A DNA stretch of 64,000 nucleotides, taken from positions 3,179,019 through 3,243,018 of the forward strand of contig NZ_AP018288.1 in the NCBI RefSeq assembly GCF_002368335.1, in the 5' to 3' direction. Under the pieces are notes generated by a model, which worked only from the letters and a program-made list of their open reading frames with translations, had not been told where the DNA came from and did not search any database. Within the stretch, counting starts at the first letter, position 1. Each line of letters opens with the position of its first letter. Made by a program: the position numbers and the translations under genes. This DNA is from Nostoc sp. NIES-4103. GTDB lineage: Bacteria > Cyanobacteriota > Cyanobacteriia > Cyanobacteriales > Nostocaceae. Below, piece after piece: positions 51,437 to 60,800 of the stretch.

Positions 51437-51838
51437 ATGGTAGATATCCCTGCTCCTGTAATTCACTATATTGTAAATTTCCTCCAAGAAGCACGTTCAC
51501 TTGCCTATCTGTTAGTTAACAAAGATGGTAGTCTTTTAGCTTGGGGCGGTAAGCTGGCAGAATTTGGAATTACTAACCTCCGCAAAGGAGAGAATGTAGG
51601 TGAGCAAGTTTTTTTCTTGGAAGGTTTACTGCCTTTAGATGATATTCCCCTATTTTTACCTTTGATAAAAACAGAGTACGGAATTTGTACAGATATCCAT
51701 ATCTTTCCCTCAGACGAGGGAGACTGGGTATTGTTATTAGATAGTACTTGGAATGAAAAGCAACTATCACTCATTCAACAAATTACAAATGATTGCAGCT
51801 TATTACAAGAGAAATTAACTAAAATCTCAAATCAGTGA
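51437..51838 (+). CDS. Small sensor-like protein next to the GTPase (operon gene 4)
   Basis: The 133-residue protein starts at the base after the GTPase stop. It has a PAS-like or roadblock-like alternation of strands and helices (SLAYLLVNKDGSLLAWGGKL, WVLLLDSTWNEKQLSLIQQ), but no definite family signature. No membrane segment is present. In bacterial MglA/MglB systems the partner of the GTPase is a small roadblock protein; this protein could play the same role as an activator or effector, but the similarity is only in size and context. Confidence 0.55.
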   Translation: MVDIPAPVIHYIVNFLQEARSLAYLLVNKDGSLLAWGGKLAEFGITNLRKGENVGEQVFFLEGLLPLDDIPLFLPLIKTEYGICTDIHIFPSDEGDWVLLLDSTWNEKQLSLIQQITNDCSLLQEKLTKISNQ

Positions 51839-51873
51839 CCAAAAGCTAAGATTAATTATGGCAGTTGTAACTT

Positions 51874-52989
51874 ATGAATAACTCTATAATATCTGATCTA
51901 TTTGCTACCCTGAATATTTTAGTTTTAGAGCGAGTTAATAATGGCTTATTCAGAATTGCTGGAACTGCACCCAATTGGTTTAATCGCTTTTTATATGAAA
52001 AATTTACATCGGGTATGCATATAGTAATATCACCAGAAGAGTTTCCTTTTTTAGGAAATTTTCTTGTGAATGCAGAAGAGTTTTGGCAGAGTAATCAAGA
52101 TATCAAGCTGAGTTCAGGTTTATGGAGTGAATTAGATTTAACTGGTAAAGAATACCAATTTGAAGCTTATGCAATTTGCATGGGTGTGAAAAAAATCTTA
52201 TTAATTGAATTATTAGAAGACGAATTCACCAGCAAGCAATATATTCTCCAAAAAGCTAGAGAAAACAAATTAGATTATCAGCAATTAATCAAGGATAGTC
52301 AAAAAAAAGATGTATTAATACATTGTATCGTCCATGATTTAGCGGGACAATTAAGTGCTATCAATTGCTGTTTAGCTCTGTTGGAGTTTGAAAATTTGAC
52401 TCCTAAAGGAAAAGATTTTTTAGAACTTGCAAGAAAGCAATCTATTCAGCAAGAAATGCTAATTAAGAACATATTGGATGTATTTTCTGCTGAGGCGTTA
52501 TCAATGGAAGCTTTCACAGTGGATATTGAGAATGCACCAAATATCTTAAGTTCTGCACAAGAAGTAATTTCGCTTTTCAAGCCTACTTTTGTACTTCACA
52601 AGAAGCAGTTGCAGCTTGCTGCTAACATTGACATGCAAGGAGACTGGAAAGTTGTGGGAGAGAAATTGCGTTTAGATAGGGTAATTTCAAATTTGGTGGA
52701 AAATGCTTATCGCCATAGTCCGCCAGAATCTACTGTGGTAATTGATTTACAACCAGATGGGGAGTATATTCTTTTAGCTGTAGATGATCAGGGAGGCGGT
52801 GTAGCACCAAAGATGGTAAATACTTTATTTCAAAAGTTTTCTCAAGGCAAAGATAAATCAGGCAGAGTTGGATTAGGTCTATATTTTTGCCGAATTACAG
52901 TTGAACGCTGGGGAGGTGAAATTGGGTATTCCCCACGTCAAACAGGCGGTTCCAGATTTTGGTTCCGCCTGCCAAGACCAGTTAGTTAG
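51874..52989 (+). CDS. Cytosolic histidine kinase (operon gene 5)
   Basis: The 371-residue kinase has an N-terminal region of about 130 residues that could be a sensor domain (FATLNILVLERVNNGLFRIA). A short coiled coil follows, then an H-box (LIHCIVHDLAGQLSAINCCL; the phospho-His is in VHDL). The HATPase domain has N-box RVISNLVENAYRHSP, G1 VDDQGGGV and G2 GLGLYFCRI. No membrane helix is seen. The response regulator is not adjacent. It closes the five-gene run, 35 bp after gene 4. Confidence 0.88.
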   Translation: MNNSIISDLFATLNILVLERVNNGLFRIAGTAPNWFNRFLYEKFTSGMHIVISPEEFPFLGNFLVNAEEFWQSNQDIKLSSGLWSELDLTGKEYQFEAYAICMGVKKILLIELLEDEFTSKQYILQKARENKLDYQQLIKDSQKKDVLIHCIVHDLAGQLSAINCCLALLEFENLTPKGKDFLELARKQSIQQEMLIKNILDVFSAEALSMEAFTVDIENAPNILSSAQEVISLFKPTFVLHKKQLQLAANIDMQGDWKVVGEKLRLDRVISNLVENAYRHSPPESTVVIDLQPDGEYILLAVDDQGGGVAPKMVNTLFQKFSQGKDKSGRVGLGLYFCRITVERWGGEIGYSPRQTGGSRFWFRLPRPVS

Positions 52990-53041
52990 CTGATGACTGT
53001 TAACAGTCAGTCAAGTTTTTGTTTACTTTTCTAGAACACCA

Positions 53042-53151
53042 ATTCAGTAATCTTGGAAGAACCTCTCCCCCTACCCCTCTCCTACGAGGAGAGGGGAGTT
53101 TAGCCCCTCTTCCCTTGAAGGGAAGGGGGGTTAGGTTTTTGATTACTGAAT
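53042..53151. repeat. MITE-like element with ATTCAGTAATC termini
   Basis: An 11-bp perfect inverted repeat (53042-53052 and 53141-53151) bounds 110 bp. Inside are two hairpins of a widespread cyanobacterial type, ctctcctacgaggagagg and cttcccttgaagggaag. It lies between the kinase and the hli genes. Confidence 0.75.
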
Positions 53152-53158
53152 CGATCCT

Positions 53159-53371
53159 CTAGTAACCAATCAAGTGCAAAACATCACGAACTACACTATA
53201 GCCAGCTAAATCCCAAAGTAAATAGGCTATAAAGCCAATCATTGCAAAACGACCGTTCCAAATTTCGGCTTGGGGTGTCCAGCCAAAAAGAAAAGCATTA
53301 CGGTCTACACCATTGTATTCTGGTGCAACAGCTGGTAAATCAGTGGATGGACGAGTTTCACGGGTTGCCAT
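53159..53371 (-). CDS. hli: High-light-inducible protein (one-helix chlorophyll-binding)
   Basis: The 70-residue protein has the chlorophyll a/b-binding consensus AEIWNGRFAMIGFIAYLLWD: the E..N-G-R-x-A-M chlorophyll-ligand motif within a single membrane helix. Such Hli/Scp proteins bind chlorophyll and carotenoid, dissipate excess energy and assist photosystem assembly. The N-terminus (TRETRPSTDLPAVAPEYNG) is a hydrophilic stromal tail. A near-identical paralogue lies 170 bp upstream on the same strand, so this is a recent tandem duplicate. Confidence 0.95.
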   Translation of the reverse strand: MATRETRPSTDLPAVAPEYNGVDRNAFLFGWTPQAEIWNGRFAMIGFIAYLLWDLAGYSVVRDVLHLIGY

Positions 53372-53544
53372 TGTTTTTACTCCTAAATTAAGGTGAATTC
53401 TCAGGAAACTTCAACAAAAAAATTATTGCGATGGAAGTTGCTGACTGTTGACTAATGAACGCCAGTTGCTTCAACGCGGGAAACCCGCGCAACGCACTGG
53501 CTCCTGATAACTGTTAACAGTCAGCAAAGTTTTTGTTGACTTTT

Positions 53545-53757
53545 CTAGTAACGAATCAAGTGCAAAATATCACGAACTACGCTATAGCCAACTAAATCCC
53601 AAAGTAAGTAAGCTATAAAACCAATCATGGCAAAACGACCATTCCAGATTTCAGCTTGGGGTGTCCAGCCAAACAGAAATTCATTGCGATCGCGACCATT
53701 GTAAGCTGTAGCAACAGTTGGTAGATCAGTAGATGGACGAGTTTCACGAGTTTCCAT
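53545..53757 (-). CDS. hli: High-light-inducible protein, second copy
   Basis: The ATG at 53757 gives 70 residues starting METRETRP, matching the other copy; a longer frame upstream is less likely. The helix AEIWNGRFAMIGFIAYLLWD is the same as in the neighbour. Most differences are in the tail (TVATAYNGRDRNEF). The spacer between the copies contains the dispersed repeat tggctcctgataac. Confidence 0.94.
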   Translation of the reverse strand: METRETRPSTDLPTVATAYNGRDRNEFLFGWTPQAEIWNGRFAMIGFIAYLLWDLVGYSVVRDILHLIRY

Positions 53758-53802
53758 TGTTTTTTCCTCCAGAATCAACCTAATTTTTAAATACTCGATT
53801 TT

Positions 53803-53964
53803 CTAGTAACTAATCAGGCGGGAAATATCTCGAACTACGCTATCGTCAACTAAATCCCAAAGTCGATCAGCAAGAAAGCCAATTATGGCAAAACAACCAT
53901 TGCGATCGCTACCTTTGTATTCTCGGGAAATTGCTGGCAAATCTGTGAATAAGCGAGATTCCAT
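53803..53964 (-). pseudogene. Degenerate third hli copy with in-frame deletion
   Basis: The frame starts MESRLFTDLPAISREYKGSD and ends DISRLISY, giving 53 residues without stop codons. Compared with its neighbours, 14 residues (EFLFGWTPQAEIWN) are missing between the two AATG repeats, i.e. 42 bp. NGR has become NGC, and the helix now contains charged residues (FLADRLWDLVDD). The E-x-x-N-G-R chlorophyll motif is destroyed. It may be translated but cannot bind pigment normally. Confidence 0.75.
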
Positions 53965-54483
53965 TTTTTATCCTGAACAATTTGTTACTTAACTTTAAGT
54001 TAGCTATTTATCAGTCAGTTGCTTTCCGCCTCTAGGCACAATATACAGGCACTTCTTGTGGACGATTATCATGAACTTGTCGGTGCTGACAAATCCGCCT
54101 TGAGGAGGTGATAAAAAAAGTTAGTACTTGTAAATAAATGTAAAGCTTTGATAAATGAATTGTGAGTAAACTATAAATTAAAGATATAAATTAACTGTGA
54201 TTAAGCCATTAAAATAACAGGCGAATATTAAGTAAATAGTAAGCTTTTTCACTACATCATCAACAGTGAATTAGATAACAAATTATTTCGTGAGATAATC
54301 AAAGTTCTATCTATCGCTAGATATAGTTTTCAAACTTTAGAGAGATGCTGAAAGCGTCTAAATTCCACGATTCTGTAAGCTACAAGAGTTAGGTATTGCC
54401 ATAGATACAGAGATATATACAGAGTTGCTTCTCATCAATAAATTCTTAATTCCCCAAACTTAAAGTTAGAACAAGGAAATACA
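53965..54483. other. AT-rich intergenic upstream of the repeat-domain membrane protein
   Basis: 519 bp with no open frame and no clear hairpin. It must hold promoters for both the hli group (minus) and the gene at 54484 (plus). The site aacaaggaaatac precedes the ATG. Confidence 0.4.
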
Positions 54484-57400
54484 ATGTTTCAATGTACAGA
54501 AATCATGCTGGGACTCTACAAGCCACTATTATGGTTGGCACAGAATCAAATAGGCGTTCCAGATGTATCACCAGCGGAGGCATCAGTTCTCACTTCCGGG
54601 CCACGTTTTTTTGTCGCTTTAATCTCCGGGGTGATTCTAGCTTTTGCTTTCCAATTAGTATTGACTAACCTCTCAGTTGCAGCCGGTATTTCCTACTTGG
54701 GGCGTCCATCAGATTCAGATAGTGGGGAAGCCGGAAGTTTTGGAGGTACGATTCGTAAAATCGGCACCGCAGTGGGTATTTGGACATTAGTCACTGTGAC
54801 GATCGCCTTATTAATCGCTTCTTTCTTAGCAGTAAAATTAAGCTTGGTGATTTTTGACCCCAGGCTGGGAGCGATTTTAGGGTTAGTAATTTGGGGTGCT
54901 TACTTTTTGCTACTCATGTGGGTGAGTTCCACCACAGTGGGTTCTTTGGTTGGTTCAGTAGTCAACACCGCAACATCTGGCTTTCAGGCAATTATGGGTA
55001 CAGCCACCGCTGCACTCGGCGCAAAAGCTGTGAATCAGCAAGTAGTAGCCACCGCTGAAGCCGCCGCCGCCGCCGTGCGTCGGGAATTAGGTAGTGCTAT
55101 TGACCCGGTAAGTCTGCGGGAGAACATCGAAGATTATCTAGATAGGCTGCGTCCCCCAGAACTAGACCTATCCAGGATCAGGAGTGAGTTTGAAAGATTA
55201 CTCAATGACCCCCAACTGCAAGCGATCGCAGGTAGTCCAGACCTACGTAACATCGACCGCCAAAAGTTTATCGAGTTAGTCAGCAGCCGCACCGACCTTT
55301 CTAAACGAGACGTTAGCCGCATTGCCGACACACTATATAATGTATGGCAGCAAGTACTAAGTCAGCAAAAACCCACCCAAGACCGCTTAGGCGAATTGAT
55401 TGACTATCTCAAATCACTACCGCCAGGACAAACCAAGACAGATGAACTCAACGCCAAGCTAGACCAGCTAATTGCGGAAACCCGTTCCTCCAAAGAAGCA
55501 GACCAAAAAGCAGCCCAAGAAGCTACTCCCGGGCCAATTCAGCGCACACTCTCTTCAGGAATCACCGCCCTGACTGGCATTGTGTTGGGCAGAACAGACT
55601 TGTCAGATTTGGATGTGGAAAAAATATTGCGATCGCTTGCCACCGCCAAAGACAAAGCCACAGAACAAGCCGATAAACTAGGGTTACCCACACCATCACA
55701 ACCCTATAGCCCCATCCACGCCGATGTGGAAAATTACCTGCACAACACCTTTGCTTGGCAACTGAGTCCAGAAAGAATTGCCCAAGAATTTCGTGATGTG
55801 ATCTACGACCCAGCAGCAGACCCAGGTACAGTACGTAGAGAACTAAATCGACTTTCGCGCAACGATTTTGTCAAAATCCTGCAAGAACGGGGACTATTGA
55901 CCCAAGCACAAATTCAGCACATTGCAGATCAACTAGAAGCTGTCCGTCAATCAGTGCTAGTAACGGTCACTGCTGAAGAAGAAAGAGAGATAGTACAAGA
56001 CCTGCAACGGCGAGTAGAAAGTTATCTGCTGGTGACAGCCAAGACAGATTTAACACCCGAAGGCATTGAACGGGATTTGAAACCTTTGTTGGCAGACCCA
56101 GACGCAGATTATGAAACCCTCTCACGGCGACTCGCACAATTTGACCGCGAACAATTCCGCAGGATACTGCTACAACGTATCGATATTCAGACATATGAAG
56201 CCGAAAGTATTCTCAATGAAGTAGAAAAACAACGCGATCGCGCTTTAATCGAATCCAAAAATCTGGCAGACCAGGCAAAATATCAAGCAGAAACTTTGTG
56301 GTTGAATGTAGAGTCATATCTGCGTAACACCGGCAAAGCAGAATTAAACCCTGATGCCATCCGCGCCGATCTCAAGAGATTGCTGGAAGATCCCCAAGCT
56401 GGAATTTCCGCTATTCGCGCCCGCTTGTCTCGCTTTGACCGCGATACCTTAGTACAATTACTGAGTCAGCGGCAAGATTTGAGCGAACAACAAGTTAATC
56501 AAATCATTGATAGCGTTGAAGAATCTTGGCACAGTGTCCGCCATGCACCCCTAGCTTTAAGAGACAAAGCTAAGGAACAATACGACACAGTGACGACAAC
56601 AATCGCAGATTACTTGCGGAATACTGGCAAAACAGAACTCAACCCTGAAGGAATTCAACGAGATTTTAACCGACTGTTTGAAAACCCCAAAGAAGGAGCG
56701 ATCGCACTACGCCGTCGCTTATCCCAAGTAGACAGGGATACTTTGGTGAAATTGCTCAGCCAACGTCAGGATTTGAGTGAACAGCAAGTCAATGAGGTGA
56801 TTGACTCTGTGCAGACTTCCATTCGTAATATTGTGCGTGCGCCGCGTCGCCTCGCCACCCGCACCCAGCAAAGAGTAAAGAATTTCCAAGCTTATTTGGA
56901 AGAGTACTTACGGCAAACAGGCAAAGAAGAACTCAACCCAGCAAGTATCAAACGCGATGTGCAATTATTGTTGCATGATCCGCGAGTCGGCATTGAGAGT
57001 TTGAGCGATCGCTTGTCTCATTTTGACCGTTCGACAATTATCGCTTTGCTGAAAATTCGGGAAGATATTACAGACGAAGAAGCAGCAAGAATTGCCGATA
57101 ATATCATATCGGTACGCGAGCAGTTTGTGGAACAAGTGCGGAGTATCCAAAGAAAAATTCAAGATGTCATCGATGGGGTTTTTGAGCGCATCCGCTACTA
57201 TCTCAACTCCTTGGATCGCCCAGAACTCAACTATGATGGAATTAAGCACGATGTGCGCCAATTGTTTGACGATCCCCAAGCAGGATTTGACGCATTGCGC
57301 GATCGCTTGTCTTCCTTTAACCGCGACACCTTAGTCGCAATTATGAGTTCCCGTGAGGATATCTCCGAAGAAGATGCCAACCGCATCATTGACCAAGTTG

Positions 57401-57609
57401 AACGCGCCCGTAACACAGTCCTGCAACGTGCAGAACGCCTACAACACGAAGCACAACGCCGCCTAGAAGAAGTGAAGCACCAAGCACAGCGGCAAGCTGA
57501 AGAAACCCGCAAAGCCGCAGCTACAGCAGCTTGGTGGTTATTTGCGACAGCCATCGTCTCAGCTATTTTCGCCGCATTAGGAGGAGCGATCGCTGTTGTT
57601 GTGGTGTAG
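54484..57609 (+). CDS. Large membrane protein with seven helical repeats
   Basis: The 1041-residue protein begins with three membrane helices (about 42-65, 92-118, 122-150). A long soluble region then contains seven repeats of about 75 residues, each separated by linkers. They begin near residues 215, 410, 508, 603, 699, 800 and 895, and share Y-L-x-x-T-G-K-x-E-L-N-P, a D-P-x-x-G segment, R-L-S-x-F-D-R-D-T-L-V and R-x-D-L-S-E. Amphipathic Q/E/R-rich segments link them. It ends with one more membrane helix (about 1017-1041). The family is conserved in cyanobacteria as far as I recall but has no known function. It may tether or shape membranes. A strong terminator follows. Confidence 0.75.
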   Translation: MFQCTEIMLGLYKPLLWLAQNQIGVPDVSPAEASVLTSGPRFFVALISGVILAFAFQLVLTNLSVAAGISYLGRPSDSDSGEAGSFGGTIRKIGTAVGIWTLVTVTIALLIASFLAVKLSLVIFDPRLGAILGLVIWGAYFLLLMWVSSTTVGSLVGSVVNTATSGFQAIMGTATAALGAKAVNQQVVATAEAAAAAVRRELGSAIDPVSLRENIEDYLDRLRPPELDLSRIRSEFERLLNDPQLQAIAGSPDLRNIDRQKFIELVSSRTDLSKRDVSRIADTLYNVWQQVLSQQKPTQDRLGELIDYLKSLPPGQTKTDELNAKLDQLIAETRSSKEADQKAAQEATPGPIQRTLSSGITALTGIVLGRTDLSDLDVEKILRSLATAKDKATEQADKLGLPTPSQPYSPIHADVENYLHNTFAWQLSPERIAQEFRDVIYDPAADPGTVRRELNRLSRNDFVKILQERGLLTQAQIQHIADQLEAVRQSVLVTVTAEEEREIVQDLQRRVESYLLVTAKTDLTPEGIERDLKPLLADPDADYETLSRRLAQFDREQFRRILLQRIDIQTYEAESILNEVEKQRDRALIESKNLADQAKYQAETLWLNVESYLRNTGKAELNPDAIRADLKRLLEDPQAGISAIRARLSRFDRDTLVQLLSQRQDLSEQQVNQIIDSVEESWHSVRHAPLALRDKAKEQYDTVTTTIADYLRNTGKTELNPEGIQRDFNRLFENPKEGAIALRRRLSQVDRDTLVKLLSQRQDLSEQQVNEVIDSVQTSIRNIVRAPRRLATRTQQRVKNFQAYLEEYLRQTGKEELNPASIKRDVQLLLHDPRVGIESLSDRLSHFDRSTIIALLKIREDITDEEAARIADNIISVREQFVEQVRSIQRKIQDVIDGVFERIRYYLNSLDRPELNYDGIKHDVRQLFDDPQAGFDALRDRLSSFNRDTLVAIMSSREDISEEDANRIIDQVERARNTVLQRAERLQHEAQRRLEEVKHQAQRQAEETRKAAATAAWWLFATAIVSAIFAALGGAIAVVVV

Positions 57610-57640
57610 GTTGACAAGTTGTTTTTGCTAACTATTACAA

Positions 57641-57667
57641 GCCTCCTAATAATTAGGAGGCTTTTTT
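57641..57667 (+). terminator. Terminator of the repeat-domain membrane protein gene
   Basis: GCCTCCTAAT (57641-57650) and ATTAGGAGGC (57652-57661) pair around one or a few bases, followed by TTTTTT. It starts 32 bp after the stop codon. Confidence 0.85.
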
Positions 57668-57708
57668 GTATTTTATATCAAGTTAGGATACGGACATGAT
57701 TTAACCAA

Positions 57709-58323
57709 CTAAACCAGATCACCAGCTATTTGAGCAAGTGCCTTTTGAAAAGTCTTGATAGCTGCAACATGATTCACCATATTAATGCAACGTAACAACA
57801 AATCCAAATCGATGCCTTTGACCTCCTTACTACTGGAAACCCTTTCATAGTCAAGTCCATTGCCAACAGAGCGCAGATGATAAACTTCTAAAACACCATC
57901 TTCCCAGAACCACAGTTCAGGAATTAACAGCCGCTTGTATGCTTCCAGTTTGTTAATTCCGCCACTGGTCAACACCACCTCAATTGCCAAGTCAGGACGT
58001 ACTCGACCAGGAGCAAGTTTATAGGATTCATCCGCTTCTCGTTTCACAGCACCCGCTTCACTTTCTAAGGTCATTGAGCCAGTTGGAGTAAAGTCAAACC
58101 CTGCCATCAGCAGGTAAAGTTCCAACAATGCAGCAATTCTCTTTTTAACGGTTTCGTGTGCTTGTCCTGACATTCTTCGGATCTCCAAAATTCCATCCAG
58201 GAAAGACAGCCGATATCCTGGGCGGTCTAGCAACTGCTCAACTGCTTTGAATTCTCTCCAGGTCACTCCCTCAAACAACAGGGGTGATTCCTTTATGGGT
58301 GTTGCGATCGCTGCTAGTGTCAT
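57709..58323 (-). CDS. Uma2-family (DUF820) nuclease-like protein
   Basis: The 204-residue protein has the Uma2/PD-(D/E)XK pattern: GYRLSFLDGILEIRRMSGQAH at the N-terminus, RVRPDLAIEVVLTSGGINKL with the Asp and Glu, and the Lys in LEAYKRLLIPELWFW. Many such genes occur in cyanobacterial genomes and their role is not established; they resemble restriction-like nucleases and may be domesticated mobile genes. It ends close to the terminator on the other strand, in convergent arrangement. Confidence 0.85.
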   Translation of the reverse strand: MTLAAIATPIKESPLLFEGVTWREFKAVEQLLDRPGYRLSFLDGILEIRRMSGQAHETVKKRIAALLELYLLMAGFDFTPTGSMTLESEAGAVKREADESYKLAPGRVRPDLAIEVVLTSGGINKLEAYKRLLIPELWFWEDGVLEVYHLRSVGNGLDYERVSSSKEVKGIDLDLLLRCINMVNHVAAIKTFQKALAQIAGDLV

Positions 58324-59510
58324 AACAGTTTCCCGTCTGTTTCCATATGAGAACTAATCAGGTTTGGAGGGCAATTTGTTTATTGTATCTTCTTTTTGGA
58401 AGCAAACCCTCGATTTTTCCTGTTCGCTGTACATTAGTGTCAATTTAACGTGAAACCCTTGTGAAGACTTGATGAATGAATTTATTCGTTTACCATCACG
58501 ATCCGCGTCACCCCACCCCGGTTTTGTCTAAAGCCAAAACCGCCCCTCCCCTTACCAAGGGGAGGGGTTGGGGGTGGGGTAAAACGCTTGTGGGGTCGAC
58601 GTTTGAACTTAAGTTGACACCAATGATAGCTGTACGCCCCTACAGGCGATTCATGTGTTGCAAATATTTTTGCAAATGGTATAAGTTCATCAAATCAAAG
58701 CAGATTGCTATGTAAATAAAATACAGAGTAAAAATCATGATTTTTACTCTGTGTTCATATAGGTTGCTCTTTGGAGTAGCTGCACCCTCAAGTTGTGACG
58801 CCCTTTGTTTTGTATTTCATAATTTAAGTTCATTATTAATTAATTTCATCTGTCTTTTGATTGGTTTAAATCTTTTAAAGATTGCATTTACACCAATTTA
58901 AAAAATATTTTAACTAGACAAAATACCCGAATTAATCAAAGCATAATTACGAACATTCAAAACTATTAATTTGTATGATTTATCAGCTATATCTTACAAA
59001 GATTGTGTTTATCACTGCTGAAAGTATCAATTCATCAGAAATAAATGTATCTTTTGTTATGAATTATCTTTGGTCTTATATATACTAAAAATGTAACCAA
59101 AAATGCTGCGATCGCTCTCAATTGTGTATCAAATAAGTTATTATAACCTTGATGGTATAAATTTAAAAAATGCTGGAAAAAAAGATACTTGTGTTGCACC
59201 ATTTATACTAACAATATAAGTAGCAAAATATAGCCAAAATATTTAATTAGTGAAAATTGTCAGGTTTCGATTGTTTGATTTTCCTAAAAGGCTAAAATAT
59301 TGTAGTTCACAAATATCAAATGTTATTATTTAATTTTATATATAGCAAATTGCGCTACTCTGATTCAAAGTGCCATCCTCCATAATTTTCTAGTTCCAAG
59401 TAGGAGTTTATTGAGATTAAATAAACTTATGACATTATCTATCATCACGGTTAATAGGTTGAAATTTTCCAACCAAAAATTCCCTAAAATTACAAAAAAA
59501 CTCTACTATT
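58324..59510. other. Long AT-rich intergenic region without genes
   Basis: At 58498-58585 lies a dispersed repeat (ccccaccccggttttg...ggttgggggtggggt) with inverted arms. A half copy of the 3237 palindrome follows at 58628. From 58750 to 59510 the sequence is very AT-rich with no frame over 60 codons. It may contain remnants but none is recognisable. Confidence 0.45.
58723..58752. repeat. 30-bp perfect palindrome
   Basis: ACAGAGTAAAAATCA is followed directly by its exact complement. As RNA it would form a stem ending in T/A-rich sequence. It may be an orphan terminator or a protein-binding site. Confidence 0.5.
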
Positions 59511-59615
59511 TATAGCTGTCGCCAGTAGTGTTAGGACATCAACAGATGATAAAACTTAGACACAAAAAGACTTTTCACCCAGTCCCTAGTCCCCAGTCCC
59601 TAGTCCCTAGCTATA
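59511..59615. repeat. MITE-like element (copy C)
   Basis: TATAGCT (59511-59517) and AGCTATA (59609-59615) bound 105 bp. It is the same element as 3099-3205 in opposite orientation and as the core of 2400-2555. It sits 80 bp upstream of the VOC gene. Confidence 0.75.
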
Positions 59616-59696
59616 TGTAAAACCTTTATTTTTATTTACTAGTCCGTTATAGTCAATAGCTAATCCCAAATCTCAAATCTAAAATTCCAAATTTCT

Positions 59697-60725
59697 ATGA
59701 TTCAAGGGCAAAAAACTGCTATTGAAGGAATCTATGAAGTATGTATTGGTATCCCAGACCCAATTTTTGCAATTCAATATTGGGAACAATACGGTTATCG
59801 CATTGGTCAAGTAGGTGAATTATCCCCAGATGTAGCTTATCAATTATATGGAGTGAATTCTTTTTTACGTTCGATTCGTCTTTACCATCAAAATGCAGAT
59901 CATGGTTTAATTCGGTTGATGGTTTGGCAAAACCCCACAAATCAAGGATTGGGATTGGCATCAATGAAAGTGAAGGGCAATCGCTGGGCAACCACCTTAA
60001 CAACCGATGTCATCAATATTTTAAATCATGCAGAAGACGCTAAAGCCGCTGGTTGGAATATTAGATACACCAATCCTTATTGGGAACAGATCTACAACAA
60101 AGAAAGGAAAAGCCGTCCTTTTATTGATTCAACAGTTGGCGTGCGAGAAATGCTGTTACTGCAACCGTTAACTCGCCAAGTTTTATTTCAAAGATTTGGT
60201 TATACACTGCCCCATTACGGACAAATCAACAACAGTGCAGCTTTCAAGACTAGTCAGTTTACTCACATGGGCATAATCGTTCAAGATGACAGCAAAGATA
60301 GCCTGAAGTTTTATGAAGAAGTTTTGGGTTTGCTACGTGTACGTGATGATGTTGAGACTATCTATGAAGCTTCACCAGCAGGTAGAGATATTTTTGACCT
60401 CAAACCAGGTGAAAAGTATATCGTCACTGCCTTTGATGACCCCCGTTCTTCCAAAGATGACCTGATGGCTGCACGCAGTGGCAGACTTTATATCATTCGG
60501 TTTCCAGATGCTATCAACTTAGAATCACGGTTTGAGGCATCACAACCGGGTAGCTTGGGTATGTCACTTTACACTTACCGCGTGCGGGGAATACAGACTT
60601 ATTGCGATCGCATCAAAGCAAGTCCAGTGCAAAAGTTTACAAACATTATAGAAAACGAGTTTAGAGAGAAAAGTTTTTCCTTCATCGCACCCGATGGCTA
60701 CTTCTGGACTTTGGTAGAAAGCTGA
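59697..60725 (+). CDS. VOC-superfamily (glyoxalase-like) protein with two modules
   Basis: The 342-residue protein has two vicinal-oxygen-chelate modules. The first (residues about 10-130) starts YEVCIGIPDPIFAIQYWEQY. The second (about 185-340) has TSQFTHMGIIVQDDSKDSLKFYEEVLGL, cited in part, and ends SFIAPDGYFWTLVE. A His in THMGI and a Glu near the C-terminus could bind a metal. The family includes glyoxalase I, dioxygenases and resistance proteins, so the reaction is unknown. It stands alone behind an AT-rich, MITE-containing gap; the gene at 60801 follows 75 bp later after a repeat tract. Confidence 0.75.
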   Translation: MIQGQKTAIEGIYEVCIGIPDPIFAIQYWEQYGYRIGQVGELSPDVAYQLYGVNSFLRSIRLYHQNADHGLIRLMVWQNPTNQGLGLASMKVKGNRWATTLTTDVINILNHAEDAKAAGWNIRYTNPYWEQIYNKERKSRPFIDSTVGVREMLLLQPLTRQVLFQRFGYTLPHYGQINNSAAFKTSQFTHMGIIVQDDSKDSLKFYEEVLGLLRVRDDVETIYEASPAGRDIFDLKPGEKYIVTAFDDPRSSKDDLMAARSGRLYIIRFPDAINLESRFEASQPGSLGMSLYTYRVRGIQTYCDRIKASPVQKFTNIIENEFREKSFSFIAPDGYFWTLVES

Positions 60726-60800
60726 TAGGGAGCAGGGGAGCAGGGGAGCAGGGGAGATGGGAGAAATAACAACTGACTAATGACAACTGACTATTGACTA
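60726..60800. repeat. Short tandem repeat tract
   Basis: ggagcaggggagcaggggagcagggg followed by tgacaactgactattgac repeats, between the VOC and YdcF-like genes. Confidence 0.65.

Noticed and set aside
58476..58715. 79-codon frame in the AT-rich gap
   Set aside because: It covers a dispersed repeat and a half palindrome; no family pattern.
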